NCBI RefSeq assembly: GCF_002933855.1
Contig: NZ_BFAQ01000035.1
Location: forward strand, 62,001 to 126,000
Length of the DNA stretch: 64,000 bases
Reading direction: 5' to 3'
Source: Vibrio penaeicida
GTDB lineage: Bacteria; Pseudomonadota; Gammaproteobacteria; Enterobacterales; Vibrionaceae
Below, one piece after another: positions 44,705-53,719 of this stretch. Positions within the stretch are counted from its first letter, which is position 1; each line of letters starts with the position of its first letter. The notes under the pieces are model-generated. The model saw nothing but the letters and a program-made list of their open reading frames with translations. It did no database searches and was not told the DNA's origin. The position numbers were made by a program, and so were the translations under genes.

Positions 44705-46732
44705 TTAGAACTGATAGGCAACAGACAGCTTAACGTTTCGACCTGGTTCTAAGTCGTCTAGGCTAAATACCTTGCCCGAACGGGATTTAGATGTACCGGA
44801 TGTGGACGCGTGTGATACGTACGCCGCATCAAATAGGTTATCGATACCGAACGTTAGAGATAGCCCATCTACTTGACTAGGCGCCCATTGGGCATAGATT
44901 TTGTGAACATCGTAGGCTTCCTTAATTGGGTTACCTTCAAGTACATTTTTTTCTTCCATTACATAGTTTGAATTCCAACCAAATATTGCATCAATATCAT
45001 AGGCTATGTATTCGAGGTTAAGAGATACACTGTCTCCGATATCCGTACTGCGAGCACTTCGATCTGTTGCGTTGATCGGATCTCCTGATTCCAAGAACTT
45101 ATTGTTTGAGCGTGAGTACGCCAAACGCGAATTGAACGCATCATATCCATAATGGAAGCTTGCCTCAAAGCCAGTAAGCTCAGCATCTTCACCGTTGAGC
45201 AACAGGTATGGTTTGGACCCACCCTGATATTTTTTGATGATGTAATCATTTATTCTGGTGTTAAACACCGTTAAGTTGGCAGCTACAGAGTGATCGTTGA
45301 CACTTCTGGCGAACTTAATACCGCCTTGATGGTTGAAACCCGTTTCTGGCGAAATATTATCAGAGAGCTTGTCCTCAAAATTAATAAAGGTTTCTAGAAG
45401 TTCTGGTGCTTTAAACAATGTACGGGTGCTTGCAAATAAGGTAATAGATTCAGAAATATGCCAATCTACACCACCAGCCCATGTAACTTTATCGTATGAA
45501 GAGTCATCTAGGTTAGTTTTACGGTTCACATTGTCATAGCGGACACCCACAGTTACATCGATTGAATCCGTTGCAGTAGTTTTGTCTTCAACATACAGTG
45601 AATGCGTGATTGCTTTGGAAGCATTGGAGTCACCTAAGGCGTATTCGTTCTCACTGTTTTGCTGTTTCACTTCATAGCCATAAGTCAACGTTTTGGCGAA
45701 CCCGAGAGCTGACAGTTCAGACTGCCCTTTTATGCTTCCTCCAGTATTCGTGCTTTCAGCTGTGTTCTCTCCAACTCGATCTTTAGGCCAGAACCCAGGG
45801 ACACCAACTTCGTTACGGTAAAGGTTAATTTTGTTTTGATAGACAGCCGCATTTACAACTGTATTCTCTGTCACTAATTCATAACCTAACGTGTATGTGT
45901 GACGTGCGTATTTAGTGTCGATTAAAGCATCAGACGACCTGAATTCGTTACCTTCGGCACCCCAGTTTGGACGAGGGTTATAATCTCCATGATCTCGATA
46001 GTAGTCGTATGAAAACTCTACACGCTGAGTTTCATCAATATCCCAGCCAGCTTTTGCTAACAGGTTATTGACTTGCCCTTCTGAACCAATTGTTTCTACA
46101 CCATCACCATCTTCAAAATTGTCGCGTTTAATGCCATAAAGATACACAAGAGCATCACCACTATTAGAAAGCTTTCCGTATGCGGTCAAAGAACCTGTAG
46201 TGAATGCGTTGGAACCGAAACCTCCATAAACTCGAGCACCATATGTTTCGTCGTAACGAAGTAAGTCTTTTGCATCTTTGGTTTCAAAATAAACCGAACC
46301 ACCTATAGCGCTACTTGTTACAGAATTTGCACCGACTTGAATATCGGCAGATTTTATGATGTCAGGGTTCAGGGTAAGGTTCCCAACATGATGGAACATG
46401 TTGGCGTTCTGAGATGCACCATCTAGACGAATGTCAAGGTCGGTTTCATCCAAACCACGAATGTTAATACGTTGGTTTACTGAATGTGTTCCACCAACGT
46501 CTACGCCCGGAATATCTCTCAAAAGATCCGACATATGATCAGCTTGTTTTAGCGCAAAATCATCGGAATTTAATGATTCAGAGCTACTCTTTACACTTGC
46601 ACCCCATACCATAACTTCTTCTATATGAGACTTTTCTTCCTCTGAGGCAAATGATATTGCAGGTGTACATACGCCTGCAATGGCAAGGCTAATCAATGTT
46701 CTTCGAGCTGTAAAAGCACGCAACTTATCCAT
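44705..46732 (-). CDS. TonB-dependent siderophore-type receptor
   Basis: The 675-residue outer-membrane receptor has a signal peptide (about 1-29), TonB box region (IEEVMVWGAS), plug (about 50-165; INIRGLDETDLDIRLDGASQ) and a barrel ending NVKLSVAYQF. A Fur half-site lies upstream, and a divergent AraC-type regulator is typical of siderophore receptors under ligand control. The ligand cannot be read; no siderophore synthesis genes are in the window. ATG at 46732 is preferred over GTG at 46741, which is too close to AGGA. Confidence 0.88.
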   Translation of the reverse strand: MDKLRAFTARRTLISLAIAGVCTPAISFASEEEKSHIEEVMVWGASVKSSSESLNSDDFALKQADHMSDLLRDIPGVDVGGTHSVNQRINIRGLDETDLDIRLDGASQNANMFHHVGNLTLNPDIIKSADIQVGANSVTSSAIGGSVYFETKDAKDLLRYDETYGARVYGGFGSNAFTTGSLTAYGKLSNSGDALVYLYGIKRDNFEDGDGVETIGSEGQVNNLLAKAGWDIDETQRVEFSYDYYRDHGDYNPRPNWGAEGNEFRSSDALIDTKYARHTYTLGYELVTENTVVNAAVYQNKINLYRNEVGVPGFWPKDRVGENTAESTNTGGSIKGQSELSALGFAKTLTYGYEVKQQNSENEYALGDSNASKAITHSLYVEDKTTATDSIDVTVGVRYDNVNRKTNLDDSSYDKVTWAGGVDWHISESITLFASTRTLFKAPELLETFINFEDKLSDNISPETGFNHQGGIKFARSVNDHSVAANLTVFNTRINDYIIKKYQGGSKPYLLLNGEDAELTGFEASFHYGYDAFNSRLAYSRSNNKFLESGDPINATDRSARSTDIGDSVSLNLEYIAYDIDAIFGWNSNYVMEEKNVLEGNPIKEAYDVHKIYAQWAPSQVDGLSLTFGIDNLFDAAYVSHASTSGTSKSRSGKVFSLDDLEPGRNVKLSVAYQF

Positions 46733-46754
46733 GGGTACCACATCCTAATGATTT

Positions 46755-46773
46755 ATAAATGATAATTATTCGC
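46755..46773. promoter_or_regulatory. Fur box between the receptor and AraC genes
   Basis: ATAAATGATAATTATTCGC contains a perfect TGATAAT half and most of the other half of the 7-1-7 Fur consensus. It lies 22 bases upstream of the receptor start. Confidence 0.65.
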
Positions 46774-46856
46774 AGATATGGTATTTGCTGATAGTATTAT
46801 TGAAAAGAATAAACAGTTATCCAAAATCGCTAAACGCTTATTAGGAACAATATAGA

Positions 46857-47849
46857 ATGCCACCCGCAAAAATAGAACGGAGTTCCCGCTCTCATGATAC
46901 TTTCGCTATTACTCAGTTTGTGAATAACGGAGGTGATCAACAAAGCGTTATCAGTTCCAACCGTTCATCTAAAGATGTGATTGTAAAGGGAGAGTTTGTC
47001 GACTATCGCTCGAAAGCGGGTATCACAGTGCATGGCGGAGTCACTTCAGACTTAACAGATTGTCATATAGTGGCAACCGCTCCAGCGTCAGTGATTATCA
47101 CGATTTTACTAGAGGGTAAACTGGTCTTCGGTTATGACGATTTGCATTTTGAGCTTGATGCTGTAGATACACCTCGGGCACTTATCGCTAATCTTAAAAC
47201 GCCTGCCACTTTCCATAAGCGAACTCAAAGTGGCAATAACGTTAAAAAGATCAACATAATGATCAAGCCCGAGTGGTTTAATCAGAGATTAAATTTATCT
47301 CCAGAAGACAATATGTCGGATTTTCTTAATACGGACAAAGCAAATGTTCGCTTTGAGCCCACGAGCGATATCTTAGAATTACTGAACGACTTTCTTCAAA
47401 TAAAGAATCCTCAAACGCTTAGTGAAATGCTCAAATTTGAATCGAACGCTTTGCTGGTTATGTCAAACGCCTTCGAGCAAGTTTCTTCTGAGATTCATTC
47501 TGCGTTACCTTCTAATCTACCTCTTAATTTCAACGGTAATATTTCGCACCTAATTAGCTACCTTGAAAGCAATTTAGAGAAAGAACTTTCGCTGGAAGAT
47601 ATTGCTTCTTACGCAGCAATGAGCACGTCAAATCTGCAGAGGCGTTTTAAACAAGAAGTCGGTTACACTGTACTTGGGTATGTTCGTTATCGCAGATTGG
47701 CTCGCGCAAAACAAGCGTTAGAGCAAGGTTACAAAACCATCACGGAAGCAGCTTATGACGCGGGCTACCAGCACCCATCCAATTTCACTAATGCGTTTAA
47801 AAAGCAGTTTGGTTATTCACCAAGCGACAGCGTAGCAGGTCAGTGTTGA
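46857..47849 (+). CDS. AraC-family transcriptional regulator
   Basis: The 330-residue protein has an N-terminal ligand-binding-like half (about 1-220) and a C-terminal double HTH (about 232-328: LSLEDIASYAAMSTSNLQRRFKQEVGYTVLGYVRYRRLARAKQAL and ITEAAYDAGYQHPSNFTNAFKKQFGYSPS). It belongs to the PchR/DesR-like group that activates siderophore receptors on ligand binding; this is inferred from the divergent receptor gene. AGGA lies 10 bases before the ATG. Its last 10 bases overlap the convergent modC. Confidence 0.88.
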   Translation: MPPAKIERSSRSHDTFAITQFVNNGGDQQSVISSNRSSKDVIVKGEFVDYRSKAGITVHGGVTSDLTDCHIVATAPASVIITILLEGKLVFGYDDLHFELDAVDTPRALIANLKTPATFHKRTQSGNNVKKINIMIKPEWFNQRLNLSPEDNMSDFLNTDKANVRFEPTSDILELLNDFLQIKNPQTLSEMLKFESNALLVMSNAFEQVSSEIHSALPSNLPLNFNGNISHLISYLESNLEKELSLEDIASYAAMSTSNLQRRFKQEVGYTVLGYVRYRRLARAKQALEQGYKTITEAAYDAGYQHPSNFTNAFKKQFGYSPSDSVAGQC

Positions 47850-48937
47850 ATAATATCCCGCTGTGTAACGCTTACCCCTTTAACTTGAGCATAGAGCTTT
47901 TTGCCAACCTCAAGCTCAAGATCATCAACAGCCCATTGGGTAACGTTACACCACAATGAACACTGGTCACTTAACTTCAGTTTGATGGCTACACTTTGCT
48001 TGTCTGGCGAGGGCGATTGAACTTCCATATCTGCAATGATAGCTGGGATAATATTTCGGATAGATGTGTCATGTGGTTCTGATAGGCATAAAGACACATC
48101 ATTTGCTCTTACTTGGACACGGACTGGATCTGAAATCTCTGCGTCTATTTTCTGAACCCAAAGTCGCGTTTTGTCGCATAGCTTAAGTGCGGTCAGCGCA
48201 TATTGGGGGTGATGAGAGTCTACGAGTGCATCAAACAATGTACTTTGTTCTGAAAAAGACTGCCAAGGTCGCATTGCTTGCGAATCCCACACGCTCTCAA
48301 GCGAACCTACTGCTTCAAGCTTACCTTGGTTCAATATGACCATATGGTCGGCCAAGCGAATGATTTCATTTAAACTGTGGCTCACATACAGAATCGGAAC
48401 ATCAATATCATTGGCGAGTCGTTCTAAAAAAGGCATAACTTCACGTTTACGGGGAAGATCCAAAGATGCCAATGGTTCATCCATTATCAATAAAGAGGGT
48501 TTAGATAACAGAGCACGCCCGATGGCCACACGTTGTTTTTCTCCACCAGAAAGGTCGATAGGCTTCCTGCCTAGTAAACTGTGTAGCTGTAACAAATCGC
48601 AAATGACTTTGAAATAAGCGTCGTCTTTTGTAGCGGTACCGTACAGTAAATTTCCTTTCACTGAATAGTGAGGGAAAAGCCTTGCATCCTGAAAAACATA
48701 ACCGATATGTCGTTTTTCGACAGGTAGATTTTGATTGGATTTTCGGCAAAATAGCGTTTTACCATTAACCTCTATTCGCCCATCATCCGGAATAGATAGA
48801 CCCGCCACAGCATTTATCAAAGACGTTTTTCCAGCGCCAGAACGCCCAAAAACAGCAGTAATGCCTTTAGAAGGGATAGACAAATCAACGTCTAAATGTA
48901 GCTGACCGAGTTGCTGTTTCACCTTTATCTGAATCAT
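47840..48937 (-). CDS. modC: Molybdate ABC transporter ATP-binding protein
   Basis: The 365-residue protein has Walker A (GRSGAGKTSL), signature (LSGGEKQRVAIGRAL), Walker B (LLIMDEPLASLD) and the C-terminal TOBE/molybdate-binding domain (about 290-360) that sets ModC apart from other ABC ATPases. It energises molybdate uptake with ModB and ModA. It overlaps modB by 4 bases. Last gene of the cobQ-modABC run. Confidence 0.94.
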   Translation of the reverse strand: MIQIKVKQQLGQLHLDVDLSIPSKGITAVFGRSGAGKTSLINAVAGLSIPDDGRIEVNGKTLFCRKSNQNLPVEKRHIGYVFQDARLFPHYSVKGNLLYGTATKDDAYFKVICDLLQLHSLLGRKPIDLSGGEKQRVAIGRALLSKPSLLIMDEPLASLDLPRKREVMPFLERLANDIDVPILYVSHSLNEIIRLADHMVILNQGKLEAVGSLESVWDSQAMRPWQSFSEQSTLFDALVDSHHPQYALTALKLCDKTRLWVQKIDAEISDPVRVQVRANDVSLCLSEPHDTSIRNIIPAIIADMEVQSPSPDKQSVAIKLKLSDQCSLWCNVTQWAVDDLELEVGKKLYAQVKGVSVTQRDIIQH

Positions 48938-49638
48938 TTACTCACCCTAGAGGTTAATCCAATTTTTTGATTGGCTTTTTTGCTAAGAACTTCAGATATG
49001 AGTAAAGAAACCAGCGCGACAATAATTGAAATAACGCATAAACGAGCAGCTTCGTGTTCCGCTCCAGGTGTCTCTATAAAGGAATACATGGCAAGAGGTA
49101 ACGTTTGAGTTTCACCGGGTATACTTGAAACAAAACTAATCGTCGCCCCAAACTCTCCTAGACTTCTCGCAAACGCAAGTAAAGCACCAGTAATAACACC
49201 AGGCAGTGCTAAAGGTAGAGTAATCGTGAAGAAAACCCGCATTGGGGTTGCTCCTAAAGAACGTGCGACTTGTTCTAGTTTGGTGTCGATACTTTCAATA
49301 CTTAACCTGATGGCTCTAACCATTAAAGGCAGCGAAACCACAGCTGAAGCCAACACAGCTCCTTTCCAGTCAAAGCTGAAAACGATACCAAACGTATCGA
49401 ACAACCATTTCCCGATTATCCCTTGCCTACCCATTCCAACAAGAAGTAGATACCCTATGACGACTGGAGGCAAAACAAGCGGAAGGTGTATACACGCATC
49501 GAAAGCACTCTTGCCCCAAAAAGATTTGCGAGCAAGTACCCAAGCAATGATGACACTAATAGGAGTAAGCCAAAGAACCGCATAGAAGGCGACCTTTAAG
49601 CTTAAATGGAGTGCTTCCAATTCAAAATCTGTCAGCAT
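48934..49638 (-). CDS. modB: Molybdate ABC transporter permease
   Basis: The 234-residue inner-membrane permease has five or six membrane segments. The permease loop EQVARSLGATPMRVFFTITLPLALPG (about 141-166) contacts ModC, and LPLVLPPVVIGYLLL is typical of ModB. It overlaps modC by 4 bases (ATGA) and starts on the base where modA stops, so the three are translated as one coupled unit. Confidence 0.95.
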   Translation of the reverse strand: MLTDFELEALHLSLKVAFYAVLWLTPISVIIAWVLARKSFWGKSAFDACIHLPLVLPPVVIGYLLLVGMGRQGIIGKWLFDTFGIVFSFDWKGAVLASAVVSLPLMVRAIRLSIESIDTKLEQVARSLGATPMRVFFTITLPLALPGVITGALLAFARSLGEFGATISFVSSIPGETQTLPLAMYSFIETPGAEHEAARLCVISIIVALVSLLISEVLSKKANQKIGLTSRVSK

Positions 49639-50387
49639 CAGTTTTCCGTTACGAAGCCGTATTGATTCAGTATGGCTTTACCCTGGTCTGAATGTAAATA
49701 GCGAGAAAATGCAATAGCCTCAGAGCTCATACTTAAGTTAACCAAAGGGTAAACAATAGGGTCATGCCATTTATCATTAAAAGACGTTAAAGCAGTGACA
49801 TTGTCACTACTTAGAATGTCCGTTCTATAAACGATTGATAATGGTACTTCTCCCCTTTCGGCAAGAGCCAGTGCAACTCTTACATTGTTGGTTTGTGCCA
49901 TATGTCGCTTTACTGAATCCCAAACACCCAATGACTCCAAAGCCTGCTTTGCATAAATCCCTGCAGGAACAGATGTTGGGATACCCATTGCTAGTCGCTC
50001 ACCATCCAATTGCGTCGACCACCAATTGGGGTCTTTTAGATCGAATGATGAAACATCTCGTTTCGCAGGGGAAATTAGGACAAGCTGGTTTCTTGCGAGC
50101 GTTTTCATTCGGCTTGGTGGTAATGAGCGTTCAGCAAGAACGTATTCCGCCCATCGAATATTTGCAGACAAGTACAAGTCAGCAGGCGCACCTTGCGTAA
50201 TTTGACGCGCTAACGAAGATGATGAACCAAAGACTGTTTTTACATCGATCCCCGTTTGCTTTTGAAAATCCTGCTTCATATGTTGCAAAACATTCGTCAT
50301 GGACGAAGCCGCTAAAATGCGAACTTCAGCATAGGCATTACTCGTAAAAAGTAAAACTGCAACAATAGCAAATAGAGCTATTTTCAT
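49638..50387 (-). CDS. modA: Molybdate-binding periplasmic protein
   Basis: The 249-residue protein has a signal peptide (about 1-20, cut after NAYA). The oxyanion-binding motifs ILAASSMTNVLQ, GSSSSLARQITQGAPADLYLSA, GIPTSVPAGIYAKQAL and IVYRTD are in the expected order for ModA. It captures molybdate or tungstate for ModBC. It begins 9 bases after cobQ ends. A matS site at 49795-49807 lies within it. Confidence 0.94.
   Translation of the reverse strand: MKIALFAIVAVLLFTSNAYAEVRILAASSMTNVLQHMKQDFQKQTGIDVKTVFGSSSSLARQITQGAPADLYLSANIRWAEYVLAERSLPPSRMKTLARNQLVLISPAKRDVSSFDLKDPNWWSTQLDGERLAMGIPTSVPAGIYAKQALESLGVWDSVKRHMAQTNNVRVALALAERGEVPLSIVYRTDILSSDNVTALTSFNDKWHDPIVYPLVNLSMSSEAIAFSRYLHSDQGKAILNQYGFVTEN
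49795..49807. other. matS site (MatP binding)
   Basis: GTGACATTGTCAC, a perfect consensus match inside modA, 21.4 kb right of dif. Confidence 0.87.
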
Positions 50388-50396
50388 TCCTGTTCA

Positions 50397-51866
50397 TCAC
50401 GCCTTATTGGTAAATGTCGCCCAAAGTTTATCCAAGTCCATATACTCTTCAATCGCATTCGCTATCCGATCAATTGCGTCTTCTTTCATTTTTTCAAAGT
50501 CTACAGGTTGAATCTCTTCGCTACCTGCCCACTCTAGGAGCAGACCCGTAGCCCCTGCTTCTTCAAAAATACCATGCAAATAACTGCCAAAAATTTGATT
50601 ACAGTTACTGATAGCTCCATCACTTACTTGATGTTCTAGCGAAATGGGTTGAGTTTCGTTGACTTGTGTCACGCCAGCATGAATTTCATAACCTAAAACA
50701 GGAAAAGATTGGTTTTCAAGTCGAATCGTACCTTTAACGGTTTTAAGCTGCTTTTCAGCGTGGAGAACTGTTGTCATATCCAGTAAACCAAGACCATCGC
50801 TATCACCAGCTGCACCTTCAATACCTTCGGGGTCAGAAATAGTATTGCCGAGCATTTGATAGCCGCCACATATTCCCATGACCTTACCACCCAACCGAAG
50901 ATGCCTCAGAATATCTTTATCCCACCCTTGTGAACGAAGGTAATCAAGATCTTGCCGAACAGATTTGGTTCCAGGAAGAATGATTAAGTCGGCTCCTTTC
51001 AACGACTCTCCTTTACTAACGTATTCGAAATCAATGTTCGGGTTTAACCTCAAAGGATCAAAATCCGTATGGTTACTAATTCTTGTAAAAACCGGTACTT
51101 TCACTTTAAATAGGTGCCCTTTGGTCTTCACCTGTTCATTAGTAATAGCGTCTTCCGCTTCGAGATTTAAACCATGTAAGAATGGCAATACGCCTAATAC
51201 TGGTTTCCCTGTTTTTTCTTCAAGCCAATCTAGACCAGATTCAAGCAGTTTAATGTCACCTCTGAAGCGATTGATGACAAAGCCAATCACTCGGTTTTGT
51301 TCCGATTGCGACAGCAGCTCTAACGTGCCATATAGATGAGCGAATACACCACCGCGATCAATATCAGCCACAATGATGACCGGCACATCGGCATTCTCTG
51401 CAAATCCCATATTGGCAATATCATTTGCCCTTAAGTTAATTTCTGCTGGGCTTCCCGCACCTTCAATCACGATAGATTCATAGTCACGTTGCAGCCGTCC
51501 AAACGAGTCCATCACACTGTCCATCGCGACCTTTTTGTAGTCATGATAGCCTTCTGCTTCCATATTGGTTATCGCTTTTCCCTGAAGAATAACCTGAGCA
51601 CCAGTATCAGAATTAGGTTTAAGCAAGACGGGATTCATGTGGACTGATGGTTCTACGCCACACGCTTGCGCTTGAACAGCTTGAGCTCGCCCTATTTCGC
51701 CACCATCTTTTGTTACAGCGCTGTTCAGTGCCATATTTTGAGGTTTAAAAGGGGCAACCTTTCTCCCCTTTCTGGCAAGTACGCGGCATAAGCCTGCCAC
51801 TAGAACAGACTTTCCTGCATCAGAAGTTGTTCCTTGAACCATAAGAGCTTGAATAGAAGGGATCAT
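50397..51866 (-). CDS. cobQ: Cobyric acid synthase
   Basis: The 489-residue glutamine-dependent amidase of cobalamin synthesis has an N-terminal P-loop-like synthetase domain ([51 protein letters not shown]) and a C-terminal class-I glutaminase-like domain with Cys in [12 protein letters not shown] and His in GSYLHGIFE. It amidates adenosyl-cobyrinic acid diamide. No other cob genes are adjacent. Its 9-base spacing to modA suggests an operon with molybdate uptake, an unusual pairing. Confidence 0.94.
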   Translation of the reverse strand: MIPSIQALMVQGTTSDAGKSVLVAGLCRVLARKGRKVAPFKPQNMALNSAVTKDGGEIGRAQAVQAQACGVEPSVHMNPVLLKPNSDTGAQVILQGKAITNMEAEGYHDYKKVAMDSVMDSFGRLQRDYESIVIEGAGSPAEINLRANDIANMGFAENADVPVIIVADIDRGGVFAHLYGTLELLSQSEQNRVIGFVINRFRGDIKLLESGLDWLEEKTGKPVLGVLPFLHGLNLEAEDAITNEQVKTKGHLFKVKVPVFTRISNHTDFDPLRLNPNIDFEYVSKGESLKGADLIILPGTKSVRQDLDYLRSQGWDKDILRHLRLGGKVMGICGGYQMLGNTISDPEGIEGAAGDSDGLGLLDMTTVLHAEKQLKTVKGTIRLENQSFPVLGYEIHAGVTQVNETQPISLEHQVSDGAISNCNQIFGSYLHGIFEEAGATGLLLEWAGSEEIQPVDFEKMKEDAIDRIANAIEEYMDLDKLWATFTNKA

Positions 51867-52044
51867 AATCGATTCATTTTATTGTTTATTTTGATTGAGC
51901 GTATAGTAATGCTTATCACTGATTCACCTCAAGCTACATAGCGCCCTTAAGCTAAATGAATTCAAAATGAACTCCCCCATCAGCCATTGTTAAGGCTGTT
52001 CTTGTTTAACTGTATTCGAACTCAAGTAATAAGGATTACAAAAC

Positions 52045-52413
52045 ATGAAAGCCATCACTTTATCCATCGCTGCTGCACTTATCACATTACCTACTCTTGC
52101 GCTTGCAGGAGACAAAGATCAAGAGGAAAAGTACGTAACATATAGTGGTCCAGTGGATCTGACCCCTGTTGCAGAAATGCTAAAAGATACCAGTTGGACA
52201 ACCGAGAAAGACGTTGTTACCGAAGGACACCTAATAAAACAGATCAGTAAAGACACGTTTATATTTACTGATGGGCAGGCGCAGATCCAAGTAGAACTAG
52301 ACGACATAGTATTGACACAACCTCTTAATGCCGAGTCAAAAATCCGTCTTTATGGTGAATACGAAGGTGGTTCAACGCCAGAAATTGAAGTGGAACACCT
52401 ACAGATCCTTTAA
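52045..52413 (+). CDS. YgiW/BOF-family periplasmic protein
   Basis: The 122-residue protein has a signal peptide (about 1-21, cut after LALA) and a small OB-fold domain (about 30-122: YVTYSGPVDLTPVAEML...TFIFTDGQAQIQVELDD). It matches the bacterial OB-fold (BOF) family, of which YgiW/VisP is a member linked to stress tolerance. Ligand and role are unknown here. It stands alone, divergent from cobQ, with a terminator after it. Confidence 0.85.
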   Translation: MKAITLSIAAALITLPTLALAGDKDQEEKYVTYSGPVDLTPVAEMLKDTSWTTEKDVVTEGHLIKQISKDTFIFTDGQAQIQVELDDIVLTQPLNAESKIRLYGEYEGGSTPEIEVEHLQIL

Positions 52414-52446
52414 GATCTCATTGAAATATCGCTGCATTTAAATATT

Positions 52447-52470
52447 GGTCTGCTTTTTGCAGACCTTTTT
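52447..52470 (+). terminator. Rho-independent terminator of the BOF gene
   Basis: GGTCTGC and GCAGACC form a 7-bp stem around a T loop, followed by TTTTT. It lies 34 bases after the stop. Confidence 0.85.
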
Positions 52471-52522
52471 GTATACCCGTATTTTTGGCACTAAGCCGAA
52501 GCGTAAAATGGATGGAATACAT

Positions 52523-53056
52523 ATGTTTGGACGTAAACGCCACTTAGCACTACTTTTCATGGCTCTAAGCCCGATGACAACTCTTGCTAACAATTTCAAC
52601 TACTCTTCTGTTGAATTTAGAGTCGGCGCAAGCCCCACTTCTTATGGTGCAGAAGGTAATTTGACGTTTACCGAAAATACCCATTTTATAGGTCGTTTAG
52701 ACAGCCGATTCGAAGGAGATTACGACATCGCTGTGGGTGTTGGTTTTAATGGACCAGCAACAGGATTTGCCGACATCTTCGGTCAGATGCTGATTCACAA
52801 TATCAAAACAAGCGACGACAAATTTGTTGGTAATCAGTTTGTCCCTGAATTAAATATTGGCGCTCGCATATGGGTGTTAGACAACATTGAAGCCAATGTA
52901 AAAGTGGGTCAGTTGGTTTACAGTGACACCACCGAACTTACTTATAGTTTTGGTGGTCGTTTCCACTCAACCGATCAGCTTTCAATTGGTGCGAACATCG
53001 CTGACAACGGGGTTTATGGATCTCAGCTCATTATGGGCGCAAGGTTCATGTTCTAA
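52523..53056 (+). CDS. Predicted small outer-membrane beta-barrel protein
   Basis: The 177-residue protein has a signal peptide (about 1-22, MFGRKRHLALLFMALSPM). The mature part alternates in beta strands: FNYSSVEFRVGASPT, TFTENTHFIGRLDSRFEG, ELNIGARIWVLDNIEANVKVG and the C-terminal QLIMGARFMF ending in F. This is the pattern of an eight-stranded barrel; no family is recognised. The frame is open from 52445, but that start lies in the previous terminator; ATG 52508 and 52523 are both possible. Confidence 0.72.
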   Translation: MFGRKRHLALLFMALSPMTTLANNFNYSSVEFRVGASPTSYGAEGNLTFTENTHFIGRLDSRFEGDYDIAVGVGFNGPATGFADIFGQMLIHNIKTSDDKFVGNQFVPELNIGARIWVLDNIEANVKVGQLVYSDTTELTYSFGGRFHSTDQLSIGANIADNGVYGSQLIMGARFMF

Positions 53057-53070
53057 CTCGGGTAACCAAT

Positions 53071-53110
53071 AAAAAAGCCCTCACTTTAAGATTAAAGTGA
53101 GGGCTTTTTA
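53071..53110. terminator. Bidirectional terminator
   Basis: AAAAAAGCCCTCACTTTAA and TTAAAGTGAGGGCTTTTT make a long stem with T-runs on both strands, serving the convergent barrel and protease genes. Confidence 0.93.
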
Positions 53111-53140
53111 AATGTTATTCAAATACTCGAATATATCTCG

Positions 53141-53707
53141 TTACTTTACTTTCTTCTGCACGTACTTTTTGCTGACATCTACAACAGCGACATCTCTAAA
53201 AAAGCTTCTTCCCAAAAGTACTGGAAAAGTAAGATGAGATCGATCTGCTAAGGTAAACTCTGTCTTTGTTTTCAAATCACCAATTTGAATATCGCCCTCT
53301 ACCACCGCTCTTCTTTGGTAAGAATCTTGGCTAGATTGTTTGATGCGAACCCAACGTTGCACAGGCAGAGTAAGGACCGGGCTTTTTTCTCCTTCATGAG
53401 CAATCCTAAATCGAACGAAATCCTGCCCATTTTTGTCAAACGTTTCTATATCAACAGCGCTGATAGATGAAGTCGTTGCGCCAGTATCGACTCGAGCTTT
53501 ATAGCTTTCTCCTAAACCGGCAATATGAACCCACTCTTTCTCACCAAGAACCAATTTTCCGTCGGGTGTTTTTAACATGTCCACCTCGTGTGTTGATTCC
53601 GATTTCTCACTGGCTTTTGGCTCAGAATGCACCCCTGTTTGAATATTGATACACGCAGTCAATACACCAGCGATTGCAAAGAAAATGAAAGGTCTACTCG
53701 ACTTCAT
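53141..53707 (-). CDS. Retropepsin-like (PF05618) lipoprotein
   Basis: The 188-residue protein has a lipobox LTAC (C19) and a short acidic spacer, then a retropepsin-like domain (about 42-180). The aspartyl motif is ARVDTGATTSSI near residue 77, and the domain ends PVLLGRSFFRDVAVVDV. This is the family often annotated as ATP-dependent zinc protease or RimK-associated protein; the D-T-G-A triad points to an aspartyl peptidase. Membrane-anchored in the periplasm. ATG at 53707 is chosen with AGAGGTGG just upstream; GTG at 53713 is too close. Confidence 0.83.
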   Translation of the reverse strand: MKSSRPFIFFAIAGVLTACINIQTGVHSEPKASEKSESTHEVDMLKTPDGKLVLGEKEWVHIAGLGESYKARVDTGATTSSISAVDIETFDKNGQDFVRFRIAHEGEKSPVLTLPVQRWVRIKQSSQDSYQRRAVVEGDIQIGDLKTKTEFTLADRSHLTFPVLLGRSFFRDVAVVDVSKKYVQKKVK

Positions 53708-53719
53708 TACCACCTCTTA

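Noticed and set aside
51867-52044. Cobalamin riboswitch before cobQ
   Set aside because: No B12-box or long conserved leader is seen in the 178-base gap.
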